A DNA stretch of 64,000 nucleotides from Chitinophagaceae bacterium. Its GTDB lineage: Bacteria; Bacteroidota; Bacteroidia; Chitinophagales; Chitinophagaceae. Position 1 is the first letter of the stretch. Each line of letters starts with the position of its first letter. The notes beneath the pieces are model-generated. The model was not told where the DNA came from, searched no databases, and saw only the letters and a list, made by a program, of their open reading frames with translations. Positions 40,130 through 49,494 of this stretch are shown here, in pieces. Position numbers and translations under genes: made by a program. The DNA lies in NCBI GenBank assembly GCA_016699815.1, contig CP065012.1, positions 1,054,001-1,118,000 of the forward strand. The letters are read 5' to 3'.

Positions 40130-40978
40130 TTACCGGGTATTCAGCAATTCTATGCGCTTATCTACCTCTTTGCTGTAAGAACTGTTATTAACCAGTTTTT
40201 TACTTACATTATACCATTTAACCGCTTCATTTTTATTACCTGTTGCAGCATAGGTATCTGCTAAAAAGGCAATGGCTTCTACGTTAGTGGGTTCAGCAGT
40301 TACCACTTTTGTAAACCGTTCAATGGCTTTATTGTATTGGCCCGAAACCGCACTTCCCACACCCAGTACAAATTGAGCTTTCATATTGTTACTGTCTTCC
40401 CTCACTACGCTCAGCAACTGCTGTATGCCCTGCATGGTTTGTTGAGCATCGCCAGACTGGCTGCCAAATACATAAGCGCTTCCTAAACCAATTTTTAAAT
40501 CTGCATTTGCAGGATTAAGTTGTAACGCCTTATTAAACAGTAGAATTGCCTGTTGTGTTTGCCATCCCAACTTTTCTGTATCGTGCTCCTGCCTTAGGCG
40601 CCCTAAAAATAATTGGGCAGCAAAGGTGAGCTTTTTTTCTGAATTATCCAACTGGGCAGCTTCGGAAATATAAAATGCATAGGGTTCAAAAGCCGAAACG
40701 CTGTCTTTCCAAAAATTGGCCAATTGTTCAAAAGCTTCAATTTGCTGTGTTTTTACATCTCCCCGCTTTACACTATTTTCCAATTTGGCGAGATATTCAA
40801 TTTTTTGAGGATCTAATTTGGCGGCTAAATCTTTAATAACTAATTGAATGTTAAATGTTTGTTTTGCTTTTTTTGCTCCTGTATCCGTATTCTTTTTGCC
40901 GATACTTGTTTTGCCTGCAATAAATAAAAAAGCCACTAATGCCATAGCAACCGCAGCTACTAAAACTTGTTTTTTCAC
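40130..40978 (-). CDS. TPR-repeat periplasmic or membrane-anchored protein
   Basis: 282 residues. I place the start at the GTG at 40978: the upstream TTG at 40999 overlaps the TAACTTTG promoter at 40997-41004 and cannot easily be transcribed. The N-terminus (KKQVLVAAVAMALVAFLFIAG) is a signal anchor. At least three tetratricopeptide repeats follow (for example ALQLNPANADLKIGLGSAYVFG and KVVTAEPTNVEAIAFLADTYAATGNKNEAVKWYN, by position near residues 150 and 225). Such proteins mediate protein interactions in the envelope. It lies between HU and the small ribosomal protein. Confidence 0.82.
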   Translation of the reverse strand: MKKQVLVAAVAMALVAFLFIAGKTSIGKKNTDTGAKKAKQTFNIQLVIKDLAAKLDPQKIEYLAKLENSVKRGDVKTQQIEAFEQLANFWKDSVSAFEPYAFYISEAAQLDNSEKKLTFAAQLFLGRLRQEHDTEKLGWQTQQAILLFNKALQLNPANADLKIGLGSAYVFGSQSGDAQQTMQGIQQLLSVVREDSNNMKAQFVLGVGSAVSGQYNKAIERFTKVVTAEPTNVEAIAFLADTYAATGNKNEAVKWYNVSKKLVNNSSYSKEVDKRIELLNTR

Positions 40979-40996
40979 TAAAAAATTAAATTTTGG

Positions 40997-41004
40997 CAAA
41001 GTTA
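40997..41004 (-). promoter_or_regulatory. -7 element (TAACTTTG) for the TPR gene
   Basis: Minus-strand TAACTTTG in the 30-base gap between the HU stop and the TPR start, 18 bases before the GTG at 40978. It indicates separate transcription and decides the start codon. Confidence 0.5.
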
Positions 41005-41008
41005 AGCT

Positions 41009-41332
41009 TTAATCCTCGCCTTCTTCTTTTACAGGTGGAGCTTCTTTAATATTAGGAGAAGTTTTAACTTCCTGCACAAATTCCTTTGCCGGTTTAAAAG
41101 CAGGAATAAAGTGTTCGGGAATGGACACTGCAATATTTTTTTTGATATTTCTTCCTATTTTAGCAGCTCTCTTTTTAATGATGAAACTGCCAAACCCACG
41201 TATGTAAAGGTTTTCACCATTAGCGAGGGTGGCTTTCACTTCTTTAAACATGGTTTCTAATGTAACCAGTACATCCACTTTGGGAATACCGGTTTTCTCA
41301 GAAATTTTGCCAATGAGATCTGCTTTTCGCAT
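41009..41332 (-). CDS. HU/IHF-family DNA-binding protein with acidic tail
   Basis: 107 residues. The HU core (residues 1-90) is complete: RKADLIGKISEKTGI, the FKEVKATLANGENLYIRGFGSF beta-arm base and the RAAKIGRNIKKN DNA-binding arm, ending AFKPAKEFVQEV. A 17-residue tail rich in Pro, Glu and Asp (NIKEAPPVKEEGED) is added, which is unusual for HU and may modulate DNA binding. The gene is divergent from mutY. Confidence 0.9.
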   Translation of the reverse strand: MRKADLIGKISEKTGIPKVDVLVTLETMFKEVKATLANGENLYIRGFGSFIIKKRAAKIGRNIKKNIAVSIPEHFIPAFKPAKEFVQEVKTSPNIKEAPPVKEEGED

Positions 41333-41416
41333 AAAACTAAATTTGGAGTATTGAAATTAAGAAAATTTACTATAAAAACAAAAAATAACTTGATTATCAG
41401 TTGATTTCCTGTGAAT

Positions 41417-42490
41417 ATGCTTGTCAATAATAAACCGAATAAACAATATTTCAGCCAAAAAATTGTGGAGTGGCATAAAAAGCACAACAAGCGGCCAATG
41501 CCCTGGAAAGGGGAAAAAGACCCCTATAAAATATGGTTAAGCGAAATAATACTGCAACAAACAAGGGTGCTGCAAGGCTTGGCCTATTACAACCGCTTTG
41601 TAACCAAATACCCTACAGTAATGCATTTGGCAAAGGCCAAAGATGAAGAAGTTTACAAACTTTGGGAAGGCCTCGGTTATTATTCTCGCTGCAAAAATTT
41701 ACTGGCTACTGCAAGGATAATTACTGAAAACGGCGGCATGTTTCCTCAAAAATATAATGATGTACTTGCACTAAAAGGAGTGGGTACCTATACGGCTGCT
41801 GCCATTGTTTCGTTTGCCTATAACCAACCTTATGCGGTGGTTGATGGAAATGTAAACAGGATTTTAGCCCGCTGTTTTGGGATTACCATTGCTATTGATA
41901 GCACCAAAGGGAAAAAAACAATTGCAACTCTGGCAAATGAATTACTCGATAAAAAGCAGCCGGGTAAATTCAACCAGGCCATGATGGATTTTGGCGCAAC
42001 TATTTGCAAACCCCGGCAACCACTTTGTAATGAGTGTATCTTACAAGCCAATTGCTTTGCTTTTAAGCACAACCAAACTAGTTTACTGCCAAAAAAAGAA
42101 AAGAAAATTACTATTAAAAAAAGATGGATGCATTACCTGCTTGCAGAATATAAAAATAGTTGGCTTATACGAAAAAGGGATGCAAAGGATATTTGGCAAA
42201 ATTTATATGAATTTATATTAATTGAAACTTCCGATAATCTCTCTAAAAAACAGTTTTTAGCCCATAAACAAATAAAAAAATTTACGGAGGAAAATTTCAG
42301 CTTGTTACATTTATCTAAAGAAATTTCGCAGCGCTTAACCCATCAGCAAATTTCGGGCAGGTTTATGCATATAATACTTACTAAAAAAATTTCACCCGAA
42401 GGTTATAAGTGGGTACTTAAAGAAGATATTAAAAACAAAGCATTTACCGGTTTTATAAATAAGTACCTTAATACTATAAAAAAGCTGTAA
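41417..42490 (+). CDS. mutY: A/G-specific adenine DNA glycosylase
   Basis: Removes adenine opposite 8-oxoguanine. Present: the catalytic Glu in LSEIILQQTRV, the helix-hairpin-helix motif ALKGVGTYTAAAIVSFAY with the catalytic Asp region VVDGNVNRILAR, and the 4Fe-4S loop CKPRQPLCNECILQANC (Cys-x6-Cys-x2-Cys-x5-Cys). A C-terminal NUDIX-like domain (residues 230-357) recognises the oxidised base. Start chosen at the ATG at 41417; a GTG two codons earlier is possible. mutY-ssb-gldE-gldD is a conserved order in Bacteroidota. Confidence 0.94.
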   Translation: MLVNNKPNKQYFSQKIVEWHKKHNKRPMPWKGEKDPYKIWLSEIILQQTRVLQGLAYYNRFVTKYPTVMHLAKAKDEEVYKLWEGLGYYSRCKNLLATARIITENGGMFPQKYNDVLALKGVGTYTAAAIVSFAYNQPYAVVDGNVNRILARCFGITIAIDSTKGKKTIATLANELLDKKQPGKFNQAMMDFGATICKPRQPLCNECILQANCFAFKHNQTSLLPKKEKKITIKKRWMHYLLAEYKNSWLIRKRDAKDIWQNLYEFILIETSDNLSKKQFLAHKQIKKFTEENFSLLHLSKEISQRLTHQQISGRFMHIILTKKISPEGYKWVLKEDIKNKAFTGFINKYLNTIKKL

Positions 42491-42602
42491 AGCGGTTAAA
42501 ATTTAAGCAATTGCAGCCAGGGCCGATAATAATTATTATAAATATGCCGTATCTTTAAGTTCAATATTTCTGGAAAAAGATACGCAATAAAAAAAATAAA
42601 TT

Positions 42603-43022
42603 ATGAGAGGGGTAAACAGGGTAATGTTAATAGGCAATTTAGGAAAAGACCCGGATATACAAATCCTGGAAGGCAATATTGCCGTGGCAAAATTTTCTTT
42701 GGCAACAACAGAAACATATAAAGACAGGAGTGGCAAATTAATATCACAAACAGAATGGCATACCGTGGTGTTATGGCGTGGGCTTGCAGATCTGGCACAA
42801 AAATATTTGCACAGGGGCAGCCTGGTATATATAGAAGGGCGCTTAAAAACCCGTAGCTGGGAAGATAAAGAAGGCAACAAAAAATTTGCTACCGAAATAG
42901 TTGGCGACAACCTGATAATGCTGGATAAAAGAAGTGATGGCGGAGATGTACATGATGCAACTCATGGTGAAGAGTTGCCTCCTCCGGCTATCGAAGGCAA
43001 TGATGAAAGGCTCCCATTTTAA
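42603..43022 (+). CDS. ssb: single-stranded DNA-binding protein
   Basis: 139 residues with an OB fold (VNRVMLIGNLGKDPDIQIL, SLATTETYKD, TEWHTVVLWRGLADLAQKYLHRGSLVYIEGRL by position). The acidic C-terminal tip is DERLPF, a variant of the usual DDDIPF that binds repair proteins such as RecO, PriA and exonuclease I. It follows mutY by 112 bases and precedes gldE; the grouping with mutY suggests shared regulation in DNA repair, with the gld genes next by ancestry. Confidence 0.94.
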   Translation: MRGVNRVMLIGNLGKDPDIQILEGNIAVAKFSLATTETYKDRSGKLISQTEWHTVVLWRGLADLAQKYLHRGSLVYIEGRLKTRSWEDKEGNKKFATEIVGDNLIMLDKRSDGGDVHDATHGEELPPPAIEGNDERLPF

Positions 43023-43100
43023 TATTGTGAATCGTAAACCTATACGCAACATTAAAAACCTGCTTTATTAAAGTATTATTATTTACCAAAAAAAGTTGAT

Positions 43101-44453
43101 TTGGATTATCATTCGGCAGTTATAGCTTTCCCCCAAATTTATTTCCTGGCTTTAAATACAGCTGCGGTAACTGTACTCATCTTTGCTGCAGTGCTGTTGC
43201 TTTTTCTATCATTTATTACCGCAGGAAGCGAAATAGCTTTTTTTTCCCTTACCAATAAAGATATTAATATTTTAAAAACCCGTCAACAACCTTCCTATCG
43301 CCGTATTGTAAACCTTTTGGAGCAGCCTAAAACCCTGCTGGCAGGTATGCTCATTTCCAATGCCCTGGTAAATATTGCTTTTATTTTAATTGCCAATATG
43401 CTGGTAGACAACTGGCTGCCTGTAAACGATAGAGGCGGTTACCAATGGCCCGGATGGCTGGTTTTTACAAGCAAGTTATTTTTAGTTACCCTGTTTATTG
43501 TGCTTTTTGCAGAAGTGATCCCTAAAGTTTGGGCATCGCACCACAAAGTATGGTTTGCCAGCACATCCTCCTTAATCATTGAAATTTTCAATAGCCTTTT
43601 TTATGGCTTGAGTAAAAAACTGGTAAGGTTGAATGATAGGATAGAAAAAAAAATGTCCCCTGAATCGGATGCCAAAATGGATGAAACCAATATTGATTAT
43701 GCCATTGACCTGCTGCCAGAACATGAAGCCACTAGTAAAGAAAAACAAATATTAAAAGGCATTTACAAATTTGGCAATACCTCGGTAAAACAAATAATGC
43801 GTACCCGAATGGATGTAAGCGGCATTTCTTATAGCTGCAGTTTTGAAGAAGTAAAATTGAAAGTGGAAGAATTACATTATTCCCGCCTGCCGGTATATAA
43901 AAATAATTTGGATGAAATATCCGGCATGATCCATACTAAAGATTTGCTACCACACTTAAATGAACCGCAGGATTTTGTATGGCAGGATTTAATGCGTACA
44001 CCCTATTTTGTACATGAGCAAAAATTTATTGAAGACCTGCTGCAGGAATTTCGCAGCAAAAGGGTGCATTTTGCTATAGTGGTAGATGAATTTGGTGGCA
44101 CTTCGGGCATTGTAACGCTTGAAGATATTATGGAAGAAATTATTGGCGATATTAATGATGAGTTTGACGATATTGAAAGTATAAATAAAAAAATTGATGA
44201 CTTTAATTACATTTTTGAAGGTAGAAAGATGATTAATGATGCCTGCAAATCCATGGGACTTGCACCCGATACTTTTGATACAATTAGGGGCGACAGCGAT
44301 TCGGTAGCCGGGCTGGTGCTGGAAATTGCCGGGGAATTTCCAGCAGTTAACCAAAAATTCACTGCAGGTGATTTTACCTTTATCCCGCTTTCAATCAGCA
44401 AAAACAGGATCGATAAAGTTCAAATTACCATTCGTAAAAAAGAAGTAGAATAA
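43101..44453 (+). CDS. gldE: gliding motility-associated protein GldE
   Basis: 450-residue inner-membrane protein of the CNNM/CorC family. A DUF21 membrane domain (about residues 10-190, with the FITAGSEIAFFSLT and AEVIPKVWASHH motifs) is followed by two CBS domains (VKQIMRTRMDVSGISYSC onward) and a C-terminal CorC_HlyC domain. CorC-like proteins export or regulate magnesium or cobalt; GldE in Flavobacterium acts with GldD in gliding. Start codon is TTG. gldD follows 10 bases later, consistent with an operon. Confidence 0.93.
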   Translation: MDYHSAVIAFPQIYFLALNTAAVTVLIFAAVLLLFLSFITAGSEIAFFSLTNKDINILKTRQQPSYRRIVNLLEQPKTLLAGMLISNALVNIAFILIANMLVDNWLPVNDRGGYQWPGWLVFTSKLFLVTLFIVLFAEVIPKVWASHHKVWFASTSSLIIEIFNSLFYGLSKKLVRLNDRIEKKMSPESDAKMDETNIDYAIDLLPEHEATSKEKQILKGIYKFGNTSVKQIMRTRMDVSGISYSCSFEEVKLKVEELHYSRLPVYKNNLDEISGMIHTKDLLPHLNEPQDFVWQDLMRTPYFVHEQKFIEDLLQEFRSKRVHFAIVVDEFGGTSGIVTLEDIMEEIIGDINDEFDDIESINKKIDDFNYIFEGRKMINDACKSMGLAPDTFDTIRGDSDSVAGLVLEIAGEFPAVNQKFTAGDFTFIPLSISKNRIDKVQITIRKKEVE

Positions 44454-44463
44454 GATAATAGCT

Positions 44464-45126
44464 ATGAAAAAAAACAACTTTACCCTTCTACTATTTGTCA
44501 TTTTTTGGACACTGTACTTACAAGCATGCAATGAAACCTATACATCAAAAAAAAGAGGGTATTATAAAATAGATTTACCACAGCACCAATATCAATTATT
44601 CGACGATCCTGCTTTGCCTTATAGCTTTGAGTACCCAGTTTACAGCAAAATTGTACAGGACACCGCATACTTTGACAGCAACCCCGAAAACCCTTTTTGG
44701 CGCAACATTGATTTTCCTGTTTTTAACGCCAGGATATTTTTAAGTTATAAACAAATTGGCGGCAAAGCACTTTATAAAATACCAATAGGCGAAGGAAAAT
44801 ATAAAGATTCGCTTGGTACAAACCAATTCGATAAGCTGGTAAATGATGCTTTTACCCTCACCAGCAAAAATGAGGTAGTTGCATCTTCTATTACCGATAG
44901 TTTATTTTTAACCAAAAATGGGGTAACCGGAGTATTTTTTAAAGTAGGGGGCAATGCGGCTACGGCCAAACAGTTTTTTTTGACGGATTCAGTAAAAAAT
45001 TTCATTAGAGGTGCATTGTATTTTAGCAGCACACCCAATGCAGATTCTTTAAAACCGGTTCAGGAATTTTTGCAAAAAGATATGGAACATCTTATAAATA
45101 CCTTTCGCTGGAAAGAGATAAAATAA
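44464..45126 (+). CDS. gldD: gliding motility lipoprotein GldD
   Basis: 220 residues. The signal peptide ends in a lipobox (LQAC) with the lipidated cysteine at residue 22. The mature start contains KRGYYKIDLPQHQYQLF, typical of GldD, and the rest includes DFPVFNARIFLSYKQIGG and an HLINTFRWKE ending. Required for gliding and for T9SS function in Flavobacterium johnsoniae. It shares an operon with gldE. Confidence 0.92.
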   Translation: MKKNNFTLLLFVIFWTLYLQACNETYTSKKRGYYKIDLPQHQYQLFDDPALPYSFEYPVYSKIVQDTAYFDSNPENPFWRNIDFPVFNARIFLSYKQIGGKALYKIPIGEGKYKDSLGTNQFDKLVNDAFTLTSKNEVVASSITDSLFLTKNGVTGVFFKVGGNAATAKQFFLTDSVKNFIRGALYFSSTPNADSLKPVQEFLQKDMEHLINTFRWKEIK

Positions 45127-45177
45127 TGTAGCTATGGCTTTTTTATTTTTTATGGCAAAGGGCAAAAATTCAGCATT

Positions 45178-45822
45178 GTGATTATTAATATCCATAGCAA
45201 TCAAAAAATAAACGGTAACACATTTGCTATACAACACCGGCACAACTTTTTTGATGCCTTACCAAAAACTTATTATTCTGCCGGCCTGTTACCTGAAAAT
45301 ATTACCGAAGTATGGCCCACACATTTTACTTTATTAGAAGCTGCGCTTTCCAGCAACCTTGCCCTGGCCATTAGTGGTTGCGGATTAAATAAAAACTGTG
45401 TAGTAAACTGGCAGCTACAGCAGCAGGCATTCAGCGCCCAGGTGAAACTAGCCAATAAATTTAAAAAGCCTTTGCTGGTAAATGCAGATCTGGCATCAGA
45501 TGAACTTATACTTTTAATCAGGGAAAATCAAAATACCCAAACGGTTATTTTTTATACCAGCAACACGGCCTGGCCCATGGCTGAAAAATTATTGGCCGCC
45601 GGTTATTGGTTGTCATTTAATAAAAATTTAAGAAATACAAAAACGCAGGAAGTATTTTTACAAACGCCCCTTAACCGTATTTTTTTCTTTTCTGATGATG
45701 CGGCAGTGCCGGTGGAAGAGCTTTATCAACTGGCCGCCGAAATAAAAGCATTGGCCCTAAACGAAATAATTTTGCAATTAGAATTAAACTTTAAAAAAGT
45801 TTTCAAAATTCCTGTTCCATAA
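45178..45822 (+). CDS. TatD-fold protein lacking the metal ligands (putative pseudoenzyme)
   Basis: 214 residues from a GTG start. The order of TatD-type motifs can be followed, but the catalytic residues are missing: the opening HxH is changed (IHSN), the GxHP segment reads SAGLLPEN, the GEIGLD segment reads ISGCGLNKN, the KPxxxHxR segment reads KPLLVNAD, and the HCFSG segment reads IFYTSN. The later GYWLSFNK and PLNRIFFFSDDA pieces remain, including the last Asp. It is therefore unlikely to be an active metal-dependent nuclease. It follows gldD and precedes pdxJ by 15 bases. Confidence 0.65.
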   Translation: MIINIHSNQKINGNTFAIQHRHNFFDALPKTYYSAGLLPENITEVWPTHFTLLEAALSSNLALAISGCGLNKNCVVNWQLQQQAFSAQVKLANKFKKPLLVNADLASDELILLIRENQNTQTVIFYTSNTAWPMAEKLLAAGYWLSFNKNLRNTKTQEVFLQTPLNRIFFFSDDAAVPVEELYQLAAEIKALALNEIILQLELNFKKVFKIPVP

Positions 45823-45837
45823 AAAATATTTTGAAAA

Positions 45838-46560
45838 ATGACAAAGCTCTCTATAAACATAAACAAATTAGCTACCCTGCGCAACAGCCGAGGACACAAT
45901 AACCCAGATCTTATTAAAGCAGCAACTGATATCCAGAGATTTGGCGCCGATGGCATCACCGTACATCCACGACCCGATGAAAGGCATATCCGATACGCCG
46001 ATGTTGTTGCTCTTAAACCAATAATTTCTACCGAGTTTAATATTGAAGGCAATCCAACTGAACAGAAATTTATAGACTTGGTTTTGGCCAGCAAACCTAC
46101 ACAGGTTACACTGGTACCAGATGCTACCGGGCAACTCACCAGTAACCACGGCTGGAACACAATTGAACAGCAGCACTATTTACAAGAAATAATCCCCGTT
46201 TTTAAAAATGCTGGTATAAGGGTTTCTGTTTTTGTTGACCCAAATGTGGAAATGGTAACCGCAGCCGCCAAAACCGGCACCGACCGCATAGAACTATATA
46301 CAGAAGCTTATGCCAAAGGATATGCATCAGGCAAAAAAGAAGCTGCCATTGCTCCCTATATTGCCGCTGCAAAAAAAGCCAACGAACTCGGGCTGGGCAT
46401 AAATGCAGGCCATGATTTGGATTTACAAAACCTAAAATACTTTTCAAAAAATATTCCTGGTTTATTGGAGGTTTCCATTGGCCATGCATTAATATGCGAT
46501 GCCATTTACCTGGGTCTAGAAAATACCGTTCAGCTTTATAAACGGCTTATAAAAAGTTAA
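45838..46560 (+). CDS. pdxJ: pyridoxine 5'-phosphate synthase
   Basis: Condenses 1-deoxyxylulose 5-phosphate with 3-amino-2-oxopropyl phosphate in the DXP-dependent PLP pathway. Motifs: LSININKLATLRNSRGHNNPDLI (the HCT/His region reads NKLATLRNSRG), the GADGITVHPRPDERHI loop, ELYTEAYAKG with the catalytic Glu, and the NAGHDLDLQNL ending. 240 residues, normal size. The substrate DXP is also the entry to isoprenoid synthesis (ispE in the window). Confidence 0.94.
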   Translation: MTKLSININKLATLRNSRGHNNPDLIKAATDIQRFGADGITVHPRPDERHIRYADVVALKPIISTEFNIEGNPTEQKFIDLVLASKPTQVTLVPDATGQLTSNHGWNTIEQQHYLQEIIPVFKNAGIRVSVFVDPNVEMVTAAAKTGTDRIELYTEAYAKGYASGKKEAAIAPYIAAAKKANELGLGINAGHDLDLQNLKYFSKNIPGLLEVSIGHALICDAIYLGLENTVQLYKRLIKS

Positions 46561-46603
46561 AGTAAATAAAAAATGGTTTCAAGTTTCCTTACATAAAACA
46601 GGT

Positions 46604-46611
46604 TAAATTTG
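46604..46611 (+). promoter_or_regulatory. -7 element (TAAATTTG) for the E1 gene
   Basis: TAAATTTG matches TANNTTTG and ends 21 bases before the TTG start at 46633. Confidence 0.45.
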
Positions 46612-46632
46612 CCCAACTAAAATTACCTTGGC

Positions 46633-48696
46633 TTGATAAATGATACTCTACTTCGTGCTTATACATTAATGTGCACGGCCAAAGCAATGGCAGAAACTTA
46701 TGAAGCCAACAGGCAAATATGCAAATATGTACACAGCACTAGCCGTGGCCACGAAGCCATTCAGCTTGCTACAGCATTTCATTTATTGCCTTGCGATTAT
46801 GTAAGCCCTTATTACCGGGATGAAAGCTTAATGCTTGGCCTGGGTTTTGAACCGTTTACTTTAATGCTACAGTTGCTGGCTAAAGGCAACGATATTTTTA
46901 CTGGAGGCAGGGAATATTACAACCATCCCAATTATAAAAAAGAAGACAAGCCAACCATCATCCACCAAAGCAGCGCAACCGGTATGCAGGCTATACCTAC
47001 AACAGGCATTGCACAGGGATTAAAATTTTTAGCCCAAACAAATAATACATTATTAAAAAAAGGACCGGGAGGAGAAATGCCAGTAGTTATTTGTTCGCTG
47101 GGCGATGCCTCTGTTACCGAAGGAGAAGTAAGTGAAGCTTTTCAATTTGCTGCATTGCACCAGTTGCCCATAATTTATTTGGTACAGGACAATGATTGGG
47201 GAATTAGCGTTACCGGCTCGGAAGCAAGAACAACAACAGCATTTGAATTTATTGAAGGATTTAAAGGAATAGAAAGGGTAACTGTAGATGGCAGTAATTT
47301 TGAAGAGAGCTTTAATGTAATGCAGCAAACCATTGCAGCGGTAAGAAAAAACAGGAAGCCCTGGCTTGTGCATGCAAAAGTTCCCTTACTGGGCCACCAT
47401 ACCAGCGGTGTGAGAAAAGAAACCTATCGCAGCAATGAAGATTTGCAAAAACATTTTGCCAACGACCCTGTAGAAAAATTAAAAAACCAATTGCTTCAAT
47501 CGGGCATTAATGCCGAAGAGTTAGAGAAAATTGAAGAAGGAACCAAATTATCTGTACAAGAAGCATTTGAAAAAACAGTTGCTTCACCCGAACCGGATGC
47601 GGCAACAGTTTCAGAACATATTTTTGCCGAAACAGCAATTATAGAAGAAAAAGGGGAACGCTCACCGGCAGCCAATAAAAAAATTGTAATGGTAGATGCT
47701 GCGTTGTTTGCTATAAGGGAAATAATGGAAGATCATCCTGAAGCGCTGCTTTATGGGCAGGATGTAGGCAGGAGGCTTGGCGGCGTATTTAGAGAAGCAG
47801 CAACGCTTGCCGAACAATTTGGAGATAACCGTGTTTTTAATACTGCTATACAGGAAGCATATATCATTGGTTCCACTGTGGGTATGAGTGCTGTGGGGTT
47901 AAAGCCCATTGTAGAAGTGCAGTTTGCCGATTATATTTATCCCGGCCTCAACCAACTGGTTACCGAAATTTCAAAAAGTTGTTATTTGAGTTGCGGCAAA
48001 TTTCCGGTTCAAACTTTAATAAGGGTGCCTATTGGCGCTTACGGCGGCGGTGGGCCTTATCACAGTGGTAGTGTAGAAAGTACATTGCTTACTTTTAAAG
48101 GAATTAAAGTGGTTTACCCCAGCAATGCAGCCGATATGAAAGGTTTATTAAAGGCTGCATTTTACGACCCAAACCCGGTTGTAATGCTTGAGCATAAAGG
48201 CCTGTATTGGAGCAAAGTTGCCGGCACAGAGGAAGCCATGCAAATAGAACCTTCCCGTGATTACATCGTGCCATTGGGCAAAGCCAATATTGCGTTAACT
48301 GCCGCCGAAGAAAAAATAGCAAATGGCGAAAGCTGTTGTATCATTACATATGGCATGGGTGTTTTTTGGGCCAGGGTAGCAGCTAAAAATTTCAATCAAT
48401 CTATTGAAGTTATTGATTTGCGTACCCTTTTTCCTTTGGATGAAGAGCTGGTATTTACCCGGGTAAAAAAACATGGCAAATGCCTTATACTTACCGAAGA
48501 ACAACAAAATAATTCTTTTGCCGAAGCGCTTGCAGGCAGGGTTTCCAAAGCATGTTTTCAACAATTAGATGCACCGGTTGAGGTATTAGGCGCTTTAAAC
48601 CTGCCTGCTGTACCCATGAATTTGATTTTAGAAAATGCCATGCTTCCCAATGCAGAAAAGGTAACTGAAAAAATAAAAGATTTGTTGAAATACTGA
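46633..48696 (+). CDS. fused E1 alpha-beta subunit of a branched-chain 2-oxoacid dehydrogenase
   Basis: 687 residues joining both E1 chains. The alpha half (about residues 1-320) has the thiamine-diphosphate site GDASVTEGEVSEAF and VQDNDWGISV; the beta half (from about 350) has YGQDVGRRLGGVFREA, the VEVQFADYIYPGLNQL segment and PIGAYGGGGPYHSGS. This fused form is typical of Bacteroidota. It decarboxylates branched-chain 2-oxoacids or 2-oxoisovalerate and transfers the acyl group to lipoyl-E2; lipB in the window helps make that cofactor. TTG start, no E2/E3 nearby. Confidence 0.93.
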   Translation: MINDTLLRAYTLMCTAKAMAETYEANRQICKYVHSTSRGHEAIQLATAFHLLPCDYVSPYYRDESLMLGLGFEPFTLMLQLLAKGNDIFTGGREYYNHPNYKKEDKPTIIHQSSATGMQAIPTTGIAQGLKFLAQTNNTLLKKGPGGEMPVVICSLGDASVTEGEVSEAFQFAALHQLPIIYLVQDNDWGISVTGSEARTTTAFEFIEGFKGIERVTVDGSNFEESFNVMQQTIAAVRKNRKPWLVHAKVPLLGHHTSGVRKETYRSNEDLQKHFANDPVEKLKNQLLQSGINAEELEKIEEGTKLSVQEAFEKTVASPEPDAATVSEHIFAETAIIEEKGERSPAANKKIVMVDAALFAIREIMEDHPEALLYGQDVGRRLGGVFREAATLAEQFGDNRVFNTAIQEAYIIGSTVGMSAVGLKPIVEVQFADYIYPGLNQLVTEISKSCYLSCGKFPVQTLIRVPIGAYGGGGPYHSGSVESTLLTFKGIKVVYPSNAADMKGLLKAAFYDPNPVVMLEHKGLYWSKVAGTEEAMQIEPSRDYIVPLGKANIALTAAEEKIANGESCCIITYGMGVFWARVAAKNFNQSIEVIDLRTLFPLDEELVFTRVKKHGKCLILTEEQQNNSFAEALAGRVSKACFQQLDAPVEVLGALNLPAVPMNLILENAMLPNAEKVTEKIKDLLKY

Positions 48697-48712
48697 AGCC
48701 TTAATATTTAGG

Positions 48713-49384
48713 TTAGGTTAGTTCAAAATTATTATCCGATATTTTACCGTCTTTCATGTGTACGATCCTGTCGCTCATTTTAGCTAAATCTTCGTTGTGG
48801 GTTACAATTAAAAAGGTTTGCTGGTATTCCCTGCTCAGTTTAATAAATAAATGATGCAATTCACGGGCATTTGCGCTATCCAGGTTGCCGGTGGGTTCAT
48901 CGGCCATAATAATATCGGGCTTGTTAATTAATGCACGGCATACTGCTACCCGTTGCTGTTCCCCGCCACTCAATTCATTGGGCTTGTTCTTTAGCCTGTC
49001 CTGCAACCCCAAATGGGTTAAAAGCTGTGTTGCCCTTTCAATCGTATCTTTTTTATTGGCACCGCAAATCCAGGCAGGGATGCACACATTTTCCAAAGCT
49101 GTAAACTCCGGCAACAGGTGATGAAACTGGAAAATAAAACCTATATGCCGGTTGCGATATGCAGAAAGTGCATTACCCGATAATTTATCCGTACGGTTAC
49201 CGGCTAAAGTAATTTCACCTTTATCAGGGGTATCCAAAGTGCCTAAAATATGAAGCAAAGTACTTTTACCTGCACCCGAAGAACCAACAATACACACAAT
49301 TTCGCCTTTATTTACCTGGATACTTGCACCCTTAAGCACATGAAGGCTACCGTAAAATTTTTCTATATTTTTTGCCGTTAACAC
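48713..49384 (-). CDS. lolD: lipoprotein-releasing ABC transporter ATPase
   Basis: ABC ATPase that powers LolCE extraction of lipoproteins from the inner membrane. Walker A GSSGAGKST, signature LSGGEQQR, Walker B IIMADEPTGNLD and the switch His in FLIVTHNEDLAKM are all present; the MacB/LolD type is shown by the NLDSANARELHHLF region. I choose the GTG at 49384, giving 223 residues, since the upstream frame adds an aromatic stretch not conserved in LolD. The membrane partner is not adjacent. Its clients would include GldH, GldD and other lipoproteins here. Confidence 0.9.
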   Translation of the reverse strand: MLTAKNIEKFYGSLHVLKGASIQVNKGEIVCIVGSSGAGKSTLLHILGTLDTPDKGEITLAGNRTDKLSGNALSAYRNRHIGFIFQFHHLLPEFTALENVCIPAWICGANKKDTIERATQLLTHLGLQDRLKNKPNELSGGEQQRVAVCRALINKPDIIMADEPTGNLDSANARELHHLFIKLSREYQQTFLIVTHNEDLAKMSDRIVHMKDGKISDNNFELT

Positions 49385-49494
49385 CCACCGAAAATAATAA
49401 TAAAAAAGCAATATTTGCAGCAGTATAAAAACAGCCCTTATTTTTACCCTTTGGAGGTTGAAAAAATTTTATAAATAATGTTTATCTTCATCCA

